Part shown: piece after piece, positions 45,790 to 54,049 of the stretch
How positions within the stretch are numbered: position 1 is the stretch's first letter
How the letters are laid out: the number at the start of each line of letters is the position of its first letter
From: CAXNKG01 sp964202965
GTDB taxonomy: Bacteria; Acidobacteriota; Vicinamibacteria; Vicinamibacterales; UBA2999
Reading direction: 5' to 3'
Assembly: GCA_964202965.1 (NCBI GenBank)
Contig: CAXNKG010000009.1
Coordinates: forward strand, 1 to 64,000
DNA length: 64,000 bases
Notes under the pieces: generated by a model
The model's input: only the letters and a program-made list of their open reading frames with translations
The model's database searches: none
What the model was told of the DNA's origin: nothing
Position numbers and translations under genes: made by a program

Positions 45790-47043
45790 TTACTGCGCTG
45801 GGGCGACCGGCCTGAGGGTGTACGACGTCCGTGACCAGACCTGAACCCCGTCGCGGCCCGCCTTCACTTCAATCTTGCGCGTCCGCTTCAGCGGGTCGGG
45901 GTTCGTGGAGTAGTACCCGAGCACGTAGTAATCGCTCGTCTCGGCATCGATACGCTTGAGCGCGCGGTCGAAGTCGTTCTGGTTGACGACGGCGATGCCG
46001 CCGGTCTGCTCGGCAATGACGCGCAGGCTGTCCTGCGTTTCACGGATGTGATTCTGCCACTCCGACATGTTCTCGATGTTCTGATCCAAATCGGGGCCGG
46101 CGACGAGCCCGCGGGGGTCGATCGTGTAGAACGTCGCGTTCGCGCGGTTGGCCGCCCGCGTCAGCTCCGACAGCTCGCGGACGAGATCCGCCTCCGCGAA
46201 CGTGTTGCCCTGGAACCGGTTGTTCATGAACGGATCGCCGCCGTTGCCGCTCCCATCGTCCATGCCGGAGCCGAACATCTCGCTCTGATATTTCAGGCGC
46301 GACTCCTGGAACGGATTGAAGTCGTAGCCGCTGCTGATGTAGATGACGGCCTTGCGCCGGTTGCGCAGGGCCTCGACGTTCCGCATCAGGTCGTACGCCG
46401 TCCGGAACGCGACATGCGCACGGTACCGGAGCTCGGCGGGCCCCTGCGAGCCCTGAATCGTCTTGATGTAGTCCTCGGGACGCAGGCCGCTCCCCGTCAC
46501 GCGCTTGATGGACGATTCCAGCACCTGCCGGTCGTACGTGAGCTGCTCCGAGATCGAGGATGTGCCGGTCGACACAATCCCGAACATGTCACCCTCGTGG
46601 ACCAGGTTGCGGAGCATCCGCGTCATCAGGTCGCGCGTTCGCGGCGTGAGCCGGAAGTCCAGGTGCAGGTCATCGATGAAGATCAGGAATACGCGCCCGG
46701 CAGCGTCGTTGGTCGGCCGGGCCGCGGGGAGGATGATCCCCTCCTGGACCGGCGCGGGCGGCGGCGCCTGCACATTGAAGACGCGGCCGCCGTGCGTCAG
46801 CACGAGCGACACGATCTCCTGCTTGACACCGTCTTCGAACACCTCGAACTCGTCGACCTTGAGATCCGATACGAACTGTCCCTGCCCGTCGCGCGCGATG
46901 AGGTCCGTCGTCACGAGGTCGACGGCGACGCGGAAGGTCGGTTGCCCCGGCGCCTGGGCAGCCGGTTCCTGGCGGGCGGACGTGCCGGTGGAGAGCGCAA
47001 GGACAACCGCCACGCCGAGCAGCCATCGAGGGGTATGTCGCAT
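45790..47043 (-). CDS. Secreted VWFA-related domain protein
   Basis: The 417-residue precursor has a signal peptide (MRHTPRWLLGVAVVLALSTG) followed by VDLVTTDLIARDGQGQFVSD and FEVFEDGVKQEIVS, then a von Willebrand A-type fold (VFLIFIDDLHLDFRLTP, AVIYISSGYDFNPF). This arrangement matches the VWFA-related family that is much expanded in acidobacteria. The DxSxS metal motif is not intact (IDDLHLD). The role is unknown, with protein binding in the periplasm or outside the cell being likely. A TATACT hexamer ends seven bases before the ATG. Confidence 0.88.
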   Translation of the reverse strand: MRHTPRWLLGVAVVLALSTGTSARQEPAAQAPGQPTFRVAVDLVTTDLIARDGQGQFVSDLKVDEFEVFEDGVKQEIVSLVLTHGGRVFNVQAPPPAPVQEGIILPAARPTNDAAGRVFLIFIDDLHLDFRLTPRTRDLMTRMLRNLVHEGDMFGIVSTGTSSISEQLTYDRQVLESSIKRVTGSGLRPEDYIKTIQGSQGPAELRYRAHVAFRTAYDLMRNVEALRNRRKAVIYISSGYDFNPFQESRLKYQSEMFGSGMDDGSGNGGDPFMNNRFQGNTFAEADLVRELSELTRAANRANATFYTIDPRGLVAGPDLDQNIENMSEWQNHIRETQDSLRVIAEQTGGIAVVNQNDFDRALKRIDAETSDYYVLGYYSTNPDPLKRTRKIEVKAGRDGVQVWSRTSYTLRPVAPAQ

Positions 47044-47050
47044 ACCGTGC

Positions 47051-47070
47051 AGTATACAACCGGCTAAGAT
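47051..47070. promoter_or_regulatory. Overlapping divergent leaderless promoters (VWA gene and rpiB)
   Basis: The 35-base gap between the divergent starts holds two -10-like boxes. TATACT on the reverse strand (47051-47056) ends seven bases before the VWA ATG at 47043. TAAGAT on the forward strand (47065-47070) ends eight bases before the rpiB ATG at 47079. Each predicted -35 region lies over the other gene's -10, so the two may compete for polymerase. Confidence 0.55.
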
Positions 47071-47078
47071 AGCTGCCG

Positions 47079-47534
47079 ATGCGGATTGCGATAGCTGGAG
47101 ACCACGCCGGATTCGAGATGAAGCAGGGTCTGGCTGCCACACTGCGTGCCCGCGGCCACGACATCCTCGACCTCGGGACCCATTCCACCGACGCCGTCGA
47201 CTACCCGGACTGCGCCGTCTCGGTCGCCGGCGCGCTCCGCGACGGCCGGGCCGATCGGGGACTCATTGTCTGCGGCAGCGGCGCCGGGGTGTCGATTGCC
47301 GCCAACAAGGTGCCCGGCATCCGGGCGTCGGTCTGCCACGACACGTACACGGCGCACCAGGCCGTCGAACATGACGACATGAACGTGCTGTGCCTCGGCG
47401 CGCGGGTCATCGGCATTGCCCTCGCCGAGGAGATCGCGACGGCGTTCCTGGGCGCGGTGTTCTCCGGCGAAGAGCGTCACCAGCGCCGGCTGAATAAGAT
47501 TCTCGACATCGAAAAGCGCTATTCCCGATCGTGA
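47079..47534 (+). CDS. rpiB: Ribose-5-phosphate isomerase B
   Basis: RpiB interconverts ribose-5-phosphate and ribulose-5-phosphate. The 151-residue protein starts MRIAIAGDHAGFEMK and has the anion-hole and catalytic cysteine motif VCGSGAGVSIAANK, both family marks. It overlaps the 6-phosphogluconolactonase gene by four bases, so two pentose phosphate pathway enzymes are made together. Confidence 0.96.
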   Translation: MRIAIAGDHAGFEMKQGLAATLRARGHDILDLGTHSTDAVDYPDCAVSVAGALRDGRADRGLIVCGSGAGVSIAANKVPGIRASVCHDTYTAHQAVEHDDMNVLCLGARVIGIALAEEIATAFLGAVFSGEERHQRRLNKILDIEKRYSRS

Positions 47535-48286
47535 TCGCGACGGTCTGCCCGGATCGTCAGGCGCTGTGCGCCGAGGCGGCGGCGCGGATCGAACAACTCA
47601 TCGCGACCGCGCTGGAGACGCACGGGCGGGCCACGGTGTGTCTGACCGGCGGCTCGACCGCACGCGCGGTCTACGAAGCCATTGCCGCGCACGAGCGGCA
47701 CGCGCCGCGACTCGCCTGGAGCCACGTGCACTTCTTCTGGGGTGATGAGCGGAACGTCCCAGCCGACCACCCGGACAGCAACTATGGGATGGCCGCGGCC
47801 ACCCTCCTCACGCACATTCCTGTCACCCCCGCGTTGGTGCACCCGATTCCGGCGGACGGCCGCGATGCCGAGACAGCAGCCCGAGCCTATGACGCCACCC
47901 TGCAGCAGACGGCGTTCGCGTCGCCGGCCGATCATGCGTTTGACCTCACGCTGCTCAGCATGGGAGCCGACGCGCACATCGCCTCGCTCTTCCCGGGAGC
48001 CCCGGAACTCGAGCGGCCGTTCATCGAGCGCGTCGTCGTCGTTCCAGCCGCGACACACCGCGGCAGGCGCGTGACCCTGACGCCCGCGACCCTTCTTGAT
48101 GCGAAACGGATTCTGGTGATGGCAGCGGGCCGCGACAGGGCGGACGCCGTGCGTGCGGTCTTCTCCGAACCGGAGGATGTCGCACGCTGGCCCGCGCAGT
48201 GCCTTCGGCGCGCCGGTGACCGCGTCGAGTGGCTTATGGACTCGGCGGCTGACGGTCGAGCGCGCGCCGCGCGGCCTGCGAGATGA
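47531..48286 (+). CDS. pgl: 6-phosphogluconolactonase
   Basis: Pgl hydrolyses 6-phosphogluconolactone in the oxidative pentose phosphate pathway. The 251-residue protein has TVCLTGGSTARAVYEA, HFFWGDERNVPADHPDSNYG and LLSMGADAHIASLFPG, the motifs of the NagB/SOL family's Pgl branch. The GTG start overlaps the rpiB stop (GTGA). Its 3' end is convergent with and overlaps the TMEM64-like gene by 53 bases. Confidence 0.94.
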   Translation: MIATVCPDRQALCAEAAARIEQLIATALETHGRATVCLTGGSTARAVYEAIAAHERHAPRLAWSHVHFFWGDERNVPADHPDSNYGMAAATLLTHIPVTPALVHPIPADGRDAETAARAYDATLQQTAFASPADHAFDLTLLSMGADAHIASLFPGAPELERPFIERVVVVPAATHRGRRVTLTPATLLDAKRILVMAAGRDRADAVRAVFSEPEDVARWPAQCLRRAGDRVEWLMDSAADGRARAARPAR

Positions 48287-48848
48287 GCGTTGTCGTGACC
48301 ACAATGGCGACGAGGCTCGCGGCCGTGAGCGCGTAGTAGGCCGGTCCCCGCGGCGGTGACACTCCTGATGCCAGCGCGGTCACGTCGCCCACGACCTTCC
48401 CGTAATACGTGTAGATGACAATTGCGGGGATCATGCCCAGGAGCCCGATGAGGTAGTCGCGATAGCGCACGCCGCTCAGCGCGAGCGCGTAATTCAGCGG
48501 GGTGAACGGAATGAGCGGCGAGAGCCGCAGCAGGAACATCACCCACGCGCCTTCTCCCACGATCGCCGCGCGGACGGCCGCAATGCGCGGATGCCGCGTC
48601 AGGCGCGCCATCCACCGGGACCGGGCCAGCGGCGACGCTATCGCGTACACGGCCGACGCCCCCAGCGACGCCCCGACGAAGACGACCACACTTCCCTGCC
48701 AGATACCAAACAACGCGCCGGCCGCCACGGTCAGGAAAAATGCCGGGGCCATCGTCAGCGCCGCGGCGATGTAGATGAGTACGAAGACCGTTGGCGCCCA
48801 CGGTCCGAGATTCGTGATGCGGAGCACGGCCGGCGCCAGCCAGTCCAT
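48234..48848 (-). CDS. TVP38/TMEM64 (DedA-like) membrane protein
   Basis: The 204-residue protein has about five hydrophobic segments and the SNARE-associated/DedA-like core FFLTVAAGALFGIWQGSVVV, GASAVYAIASPLARSRW and RLSPLIPFTPLNYALALSGV. DedA-related proteins include lipid scramblase or undecaprenyl-phosphate translocase activities in other bacteria, but this subgroup's function is not settled. The ATG overlaps the stop of the upstream hypothetical gene in a TGATG junction. A long in-frame extension upstream is rejected. Confidence 0.87.
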   Translation of the reverse strand: MDWLAPAVLRITNLGPWAPTVFVLIYIAAALTMAPAFFLTVAAGALFGIWQGSVVVFVGASLGASAVYAIASPLARSRWMARLTRHPRIAAVRAAIVGEGAWVMFLLRLSPLIPFTPLNYALALSGVRYRDYLIGLLGMIPAIVIYTYYGKVVGDVTALASGVSPPRGPAYYALTAASLVAIVVTTTLISQAARRALDRQPPSP

Positions 48849-49537
48849 CAGGTCTCCGACGCAGGAGGCGGTTCGGACGCAGGGGGTGTGCCCGGCCGCG
48901 CGGGCCGGCGCGAGCGTCGGCGGCGGCGTGAAAACACCCGCGAAAGCCGCTCCAGCGCCTCCCCCGCCCTCACGAGACCTGCCGCGATGTCGTCGGCATC
49001 CGTCCAGGCCGCCGTATTCAGGCGCTCCGCAAGCGCGAGCAGCGCTTCGAGGCGCCCCGCCTCGGTCGTGCGGACCTGAACGCGCTCCTTGATGAGCGGA
49101 TACCAATGGTTCAGGAACGCGATCTGCTCCTCCGGCGTCGTGCCCTGCAGGCCCGATGGAATCGGTACGCGGGGCACGGACAGCTGCTGCGGCTGCGCCG
49201 GCCGCGCCGATGGCGTCTCTCCGCCGCCTGCCTCCGGAGCCGGGGCGGCCGTCTCCCCATCGGGGACCCGCCGATTCTTGCGGCGCGGCTCGGGCGCACT
49301 CTCGACGATCTGCCGGTTGGCGAGAACGGACTTCCAGTCGAACGCGATGTCCGGGTACCGCGATTCGAGGAGGCGGAGGATGTCGGGCTCGAGCGGCTCG
49401 CGGCCGACGCGGACGCCGCCGGGTGTCCGAAAGACGTAGAGGATCCGCGAGCGCTGCCTGCTGCCCTCGCGGTACCAATCCATCAGGTACGTCGTTTCAT
49501 AGCCGCGCTTGTCGCGGATGAGCCGCAAAAAGGGCAC
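48848..49537 (-). CDS. Conserved-looking hypothetical protein
   Basis: The 229-residue protein has a compact N-terminal part (MPFLRLIRDKRGYETTYLMD and RILYVFRTPGGVRVG, then LEPDILRLLESRYPDIAFDW) that looks like a small structured domain. A Pro/Ala/Glu-rich linker and a helical segment (TPEEQIAFLNHWYPLIKERV, then LEALLALAERLN) follow, with an Arg/Pro-rich tail. I do not recognise the family. It is coupled to the TMEM64-like gene by a one-base overlap and follows the nuclease-like gene by three bases. Confidence 0.72.
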   Translation of the reverse strand: MPFLRLIRDKRGYETTYLMDWYREGSRQRSRILYVFRTPGGVRVGREPLEPDILRLLESRYPDIAFDWKSVLANRQIVESAPEPRRKNRRVPDGETAAPAPEAGGGETPSARPAQPQQLSVPRVPIPSGLQGTTPEEQIAFLNHWYPLIKERVQVRTTEAGRLEALLALAERLNTAAWTDADDIAAGLVRAGEALERLSRVFSRRRRRSRRPARPGTPPASEPPPASET

Positions 49538-49540
49538 CGC

Positions 49541-50194
49541 TTATCTGCGCTTCTGCGCCCTCGATGTCCGTGAGGACTTCTTGGAGGCGGTCCGGGATGC
49601 CGCCTTCGATGCGGGTTTCGATGCCTGCCGTCGCGGCGCCGCCGGACGACGGGATGCGCGTGCGGGAGCCGGGCGGGCGGAGCGCGTGCGAGAGGCCGCG
49701 GGAGCCCGCTTGGGGGCCGCTGCCGCGCGCGGTGCCGACGCCGCGCGGGTCTTGTCTTCGAGCGATCGTGACGAGCGATGGACCAGGTTGAACCGAATCT
49801 GGTCGCCAAGAACCTGAAACGCCCAGATTTCGCCGACGGTGACGTTCAGATCGCCGCAGAGCTGCCGTGCCACGTCGATCATCGACACGGGGACGTACAG
49901 GTGGAACTGCGCACGGGCTCGCGAAAACGCGACCCACTGCGACATGGCCTCGACTTTACTGACGGATTCTGCGGTTTCGACCTCGACAATGCCCACGATC
50001 TTCCGCGATTTGTCGGTCGACTGCAGCACCAGGTCGGGGAACCAGGACGACTGCCCTATCGGGACAGACGCCTTCTGTTCGTTCCCGACATTGATGGCAA
50101 CCTCGAATTTTCTCTTATATTTCGCCTGTAACAGGCGAATCACCCGGTCGTGCTCCAGTTGCTCGCGAACGGGCCGCACGAGGATTGGGCTCAA
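49541..50194 (-). CDS. Possible PD-(D/E)xK-fold protein with histone H1-like tail
   Basis: The 217-residue protein begins at a TTG with GGAGG five bases upstream; a TATATT hexamer lies about 30 bases before it. Residues 1-140 show a pattern reminiscent of the restriction-endonuclease fold: SSWFPDLVLQS with the PD pair, then KIVGIVEVETAESV in place of the usual E-x-K, then WVAFSRARAQFHLYVPV. Residues about 150-217 are a highly basic Ala/Arg/Lys/Pro/Ser tail like histone H1. DNA binding is likely from the tail; nuclease activity is speculative since the lysine of the motif is missing. Confidence 0.65.
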   Translation of the reverse strand: MSPILVRPVREQLEHDRVIRLLQAKYKRKFEVAINVGNEQKASVPIGQSSWFPDLVLQSTDKSRKIVGIVEVETAESVSKVEAMSQWVAFSRARAQFHLYVPVSMIDVARQLCGDLNVTVGEIWAFQVLGDQIRFNLVHRSSRSLEDKTRAASAPRAAAAPKRAPAASRTRSARPAPARASRRPAAPRRQASKPASKAASRTASKKSSRTSRAQKRR

Positions 50195-50285
50195 CGAAAC
50201 CTCCGGAGGCGGCTCAAACCGGGTGAATATAGCATGAGAAGTCCGCCCGCCTTGACGGCAGATCGGGTGCGCCCCACAATGGGTC

Positions 50286-50690
50286 GTGTCCTCCCCCCCC
50301 GCCACGACCGCACCCCGTGTGCTCATTGTCGATGACGACGCCAGTGTGACGGACACATTTTCGCGGACACTTCGCCTCGAAGGTTACGAAGTCTGGGCGG
50401 CGCTGTCGGCCGCCGCCGGGCTCAACCTGGCGCAGACTCATCGACCGAATGCCGTCATCCTCGATCTGCGGATGCCGCTGACCAGCGGCCTGCAGTTTCT
50501 GCGCGCGATCCGGGCGATTCCGGGACTCACCAGCACGCCTGTCGCGATCGTGACGGGCGACTACTACCTCGACGACGCGCAGGCGTCGGAGATTCAGGCG
50601 CTCGGCGCTGAGCTGCGATACAAACCGCTCTGGCTGGAAGAGCTCGTGACGCTCGCGCGCGATCTCCTCAGCAGTCCCGTGCGGGACTGA
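50286..50690 (+). CDS. Single-domain response regulator (CheY-like receiver)
   Basis: The 134-residue protein is a receiver domain only: acidic pair in VLIVDDDASVTDTF, the phospho-acceptor aspartate in AVILDLRMPLTSG, the threonine in AIVTGDYY and the lysine in LRYKPLWLEEL. No output domain or partner histidine kinase is nearby. It probably works by protein-protein contact. The GTG start is preceded by CACAAT ending five bases upstream. The hemE gene follows after two bases. Confidence 0.9.
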   Translation: MSSPPATTAPRVLIVDDDASVTDTFSRTLRLEGYEVWAALSAAAGLNLAQTHRPNAVILDLRMPLTSGLQFLRAIRAIPGLTSTPVAIVTGDYYLDDAQASEIQALGAELRYKPLWLEELVTLARDLLSSPVRD

Positions 50691-50692
50691 CC

Positions 50693-51724
50693 GTGGCGTC
50701 CTCCCGATTTCTCAAGGCCTGCCGGCGCGAGCCGGTCGACGCGACGCCTGTCTGGTTCATGCGCCAGGCGGGCCGTTACATGGCGGAGTATCGCGCGCTC
50801 CGTGAGCGGTATTCGCTGCTGGACATCTGCCGGTCCCCGGAACTGGCGCTCGAGGTCACGCTCCAGCCGATTCGACGCATTGACGTCGACGCGGCGATCC
50901 TCTTTTCCGACCTGCTGCTGCCACTCGAGCCGATGGGTCTCCCCTTCGACTTCATCAAGGGCGAGGGACCGCAGATCGAACGGCCCATCAGCTCTCCCGC
51001 GGACATCGACAGCCTCCGGACATTCGAGCCGCGCGAGGCGCTATCGCACGTCCTCGACGCGATTGGCCTCATTCAGCAGGAACTGGCCGGGCGCCTTCCG
51101 CTGATTGGCTTCGCCGGCGCCCCCTTCACGCTCGCGTCGTACGCCATCGAGGGCGGCCATTCCTCGAACTTCGCGAAGACCAAGTCGCTGATGTACGGAC
51201 ATCCGGACGCCTGGCACCGGCTCTGCGACCGGCTCGCGACGCTCGTCGGCGACTACATGCTCGCGCAGATCGAGGCCGGGGTCGACGCGGTGCAGATATT
51301 CGATTCCTGGGTGGGCGCGCTGAATTCGGCGGACTACCGCGAGTTCGCGCTCCCGCACACCCGCCGCATCTTCGAGACCATCGGGACGCGCGTGCCGACG
51401 ATTCATTTCGGCACGGGGACAGGGTCGATCCTCGAGGATCTGCGCGACGCCGGGGGGGACGTGATCGGCGTCGACTGGCGGATGCCCATGGACGTCGCGT
51501 GGGACCGCATCGGCCACCACCGGGCCGTGCAGGGCAATCTCGACCCGACACTTCTGCTCGGGCCGACCGACCGGATGTTCACGCAGACCGACGACATCCT
51601 GGCGCGCGTCGCCGGGCGGCCGGGACATATCTTCAATCTGGGACACGGCATCCTGCCGTCCACGCCGGTCGAGCACGTCCAGATGCTCGCGCAGTACGTG
51701 CACAGCGCTTCACGTCGAACGTGA
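50693..51724 (+). CDS. hemE: Uroporphyrinogen decarboxylase
   Basis: HemE removes four carboxyl groups from uroporphyrinogen III to give coproporphyrinogen III. The 343-residue protein has PVWFMRQAGRYMAEYRALR at the N-terminus, AAILFSDLLLPLEPMG, and GFAGAPFTLASYAIEGG, all diagnostic. It ends with HIFNLGHGILPSTPVEHV. It starts GTG two bases after the receiver gene and is followed by the protoporphyrinogen oxidase gene, forming a heme set. Confidence 0.97.
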   Translation: MASSRFLKACRREPVDATPVWFMRQAGRYMAEYRALRERYSLLDICRSPELALEVTLQPIRRIDVDAAILFSDLLLPLEPMGLPFDFIKGEGPQIERPISSPADIDSLRTFEPREALSHVLDAIGLIQQELAGRLPLIGFAGAPFTLASYAIEGGHSSNFAKTKSLMYGHPDAWHRLCDRLATLVGDYMLAQIEAGVDAVQIFDSWVGALNSADYREFALPHTRRIFETIGTRVPTIHFGTGTGSILEDLRDAGGDVIGVDWRMPMDVAWDRIGHHRAVQGNLDPTLLLGPTDRMFTQTDDILARVAGRPGHIFNLGHGILPSTPVEHVQMLAQYVHSASRRT

Positions 51725-51754
51725 ACACGCACCGGGAAGCGAGAAGACAGAAGG

Positions 51755-53128
51755 GTGAACAGCGCCACCGTTGACGTCGCCGTCATCGGCGGCGGCATCA
51801 GCGGACTGACCGCTGCCTACGAGCTGCAGCGGCGCGGCGTGGAAGCTCGGGTATTCGAAGCCGCACCGCGCGCCGGCGGGGTCATCCGCACCGATCGGTT
51901 CGATGACTGGGTCATCGACGGCGGACCGGATGCCCTGCTCGTGCAGAAGCCGGCGGCCGTCGCGCTCTGCCGCGAGCTCGGGCTGGCAGACCGCCTGATC
52001 TCCACCCAGCAGCCGCGGACGGCCTACGTGCTGCGCGAGGGAGCGCTCGTGCCGCTCGCCGCGGGCTCCTTCCTGGGCTTTCCCATCAGCCTCGGGGCGC
52101 TCGCGACGTCGCCGCTGTTCTCCTGGGCGGGCAAGCTCCGGCTGGCCGCCGAGATCGCGATTCCGCGCGGCGACGGACGGGACGAATCGATTGCGTCATT
52201 CGTGGGACGCCGATTCGGCGGCGAAGCGGTCGACTATCTCGCCGAGCCCCTCCTGGCAGGCATCCACGCCGGCGATGCCGATGCGCTGTCGATGGCCGCG
52301 CTCTTTCCGCGGCTGCTCGACGCCGAGCGGCAGTCCGGAAGCGTGCTGCGGGCGATGCGGGCGCTGCACGTGACGCCCTCGCCACGGGGTGCGTTCGTCT
52401 CGCTCCCCGGCGGGGTCGAAGAGCTCGTCGATGCACTGGCCGCGTCGCTGGCGCCAGCCACGGTGACGCTTTCGGCGCGCGTGACCGGGCTCGGCCATGC
52501 CGGGCGGTACACCGTGGAGACCGAGCAGGGATCGGTCAGCGCCCGCAGCGTCATCATCTGCACGCCCGCCTACGTGACCGCGGCGCTCGTGCGCCCGCTG
52601 GATTCCGCGCTCGCCGCGCTCTGCGACGGCGTGACGTACGCGTCCACGGCCACGGTCGCCGTCGGCTACCGGCGGTCGCAGATCGGCCATCCCCTCCTCG
52701 GCACCGGCTTCGTCGTCCCGCGCGTCGAGCACAGCCCGCTGCTCGCCGCCACCTGGGTCACGTCGAAGTGGCCGGGGCGCGCGCCGGCCGGCTGCGCCCT
52801 GCTCCGCGGCTTTCTTGGCGGCGGCCGCGATCCCGATCGCCTGAATGCCTCAGACGAGGAGTTGACCGAGACGACGCAGGACGAGTTGGCCCGGATCCTC
52901 GCGATCGACGGCGACCCGCTGGTCACCCGCCTGTACCGGTTTCCGCGTCAGAGCCCGCAATACACGGTCGGCCACCTCGACCGCGTCGAGGCCATCGAGC
53001 AGCGGCTTGCCGCCCGGCCAGGACTCTTCGTGGCGGGCAGCGGCTTCCGCGCCATCGGCATCCCCGACTGCATCGCCGATGCACGCGCGACCGCAGGCCG
53101 GGCGGCGGAACTGCTCCGCACAACATAG
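51755..53128 (+). CDS. hemY: Protoporphyrinogen/coproporphyrinogen oxidase (HemY type)
   Basis: This FAD enzyme takes six electrons from the porphyrinogen with oxygen as acceptor. The 457-residue protein has the dinucleotide motif VIGGGISGLTAAYELQRRG, the GGVIRTDRFDDWVIDGGPDA region, and the C-terminal FAD loop FVAGSGFRAIGIPDCIADAR. Protoporphyrinogen and coproporphyrinogen oxidases cannot be told apart by eye. The GTG start follows hemE by 30 bases. No hemH or hemQ gene is visible next to it. Confidence 0.93.
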   Translation: MNSATVDVAVIGGGISGLTAAYELQRRGVEARVFEAAPRAGGVIRTDRFDDWVIDGGPDALLVQKPAAVALCRELGLADRLISTQQPRTAYVLREGALVPLAAGSFLGFPISLGALATSPLFSWAGKLRLAAEIAIPRGDGRDESIASFVGRRFGGEAVDYLAEPLLAGIHAGDADALSMAALFPRLLDAERQSGSVLRAMRALHVTPSPRGAFVSLPGGVEELVDALAASLAPATVTLSARVTGLGHAGRYTVETEQGSVSARSVIICTPAYVTAALVRPLDSALAALCDGVTYASTATVAVGYRRSQIGHPLLGTGFVVPRVEHSPLLAATWVTSKWPGRAPAGCALLRGFLGGGRDPDRLNASDEELTETTQDELARILAIDGDPLVTRLYRFPRQSPQYTVGHLDRVEAIEQRLAARPGLFVAGSGFRAIGIPDCIADARATAGRAAELLRTT

Positions 53129-53140
53129 AATCCGAACACA

Positions 53141-54049
53141 GTGAAACCGGTACACGTCATCGGCGTCCCGCTGGACCTCGGCGCGGGCCGCCGCGGGGTC
53201 GACATGGGTCCGTCGGCGGTCCGCATCGCCGGCCTCGGCGAGCAGCTCGCCGCGCTGGGCCGGACCGTCGTCGACCGTGGCAACCTCCCGTCACCCATTC
53301 CGGAAATGAAGCGGCCGGCCGACAGGCGGAAGAAATACATCCGCGACATCGCCCGGGTCTGCACCAAGCTCTACGAGCTGTGCGTGAAGTCACTCGACGC
53401 CGGTGCGCTGCCACTCGTCCTCGGCGGCGATCACAGCCTGGCCGCCGGATCGGTCGCGGCCAGCGCGGCGTGGCTGCACCGCACGGCGTCGAAGCCACTC
53501 GGTCTTATCTGGGTGGACGCGCACGGTGACATGAATACGCCGGCCACGACGACCTCCGGCAACGTGCACGGCATGCCGCTCGCCGCGCTGCTCGGGAATG
53601 AGCCTGGTGAGCTCGCCGCCATTGGCACATGGCCCTCGGTGCTGGCTGCGCATACGGCGCTCCTCGGTATCCGGAACCTCGACGAACGCGAAAAGGACCA
53701 GATCCGCGCGTCGGGCGTCCACGTGTTCACCATGAAGGACATCGATCGCGACGGCATTGCGGCGGTTGCCGAACGTGCCCTGGCCGTCGCGTCGAATGGG
53801 ACCGGCGGTGTTCACGTGTCGTTCGATATGGACGTCTGCGATCCGGCGATCGCGCCCGGCGTCGGCACCGCCGTCAAGGGCGGGCTCGACTATCGCGAGG
53901 CGCACATGGTGATGGAAATCGTCGCCGACTCGCGCGGGCTGATCGCGCTCGATATGGTCGAGGTCAACCCCACCCTCGACGTCCGCAACACCACCGCCGA
54001 GCTTGCAACCGAACTGGCGCTTTCAGCTCTGGGCAAGAACATCCTCTAA
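53141..54049 (+). CDS. Arginase
   Basis: Arginase splits arginine into ornithine and urea using a dinuclear manganese site. The 302-residue protein has all the ureohydrolase ligand motifs: LVLGGDHSLAAG, LIWVDAHGDMNTP with NVHGMPLAALLG, and HVSFDMDVCDPAIAPGVGT. It begins VKPVHVIGVPLDLGAGRRGV (GTG), the usual arginase start. It is close behind hemY and converges with pepF; the two coding regions overlap by 27 bases. Confidence 0.95.
   Translation: MKPVHVIGVPLDLGAGRRGVDMGPSAVRIAGLGEQLAALGRTVVDRGNLPSPIPEMKRPADRRKKYIRDIARVCTKLYELCVKSLDAGALPLVLGGDHSLAAGSVAASAAWLHRTASKPLGLIWVDAHGDMNTPATTTSGNVHGMPLAALLGNEPGELAAIGTWPSVLAAHTALLGIRNLDEREKDQIRASGVHVFTMKDIDRDGIAAVAERALAVASNGTGGVHVSFDMDVCDPAIAPGVGTAVKGGLDYREAHMVMEIVADSRGLIALDMVEVNPTLDVRNTTAELATELALSALGKNIL

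Noticed and set aside
40415..54049. Two convergent gene pairs (40415-40441 and 54023-54049) both overlapping by exactly 27 bases
   Set aside because: The overlapping sequences are unrelated; equal lengths look like coincidence in a compact genome.
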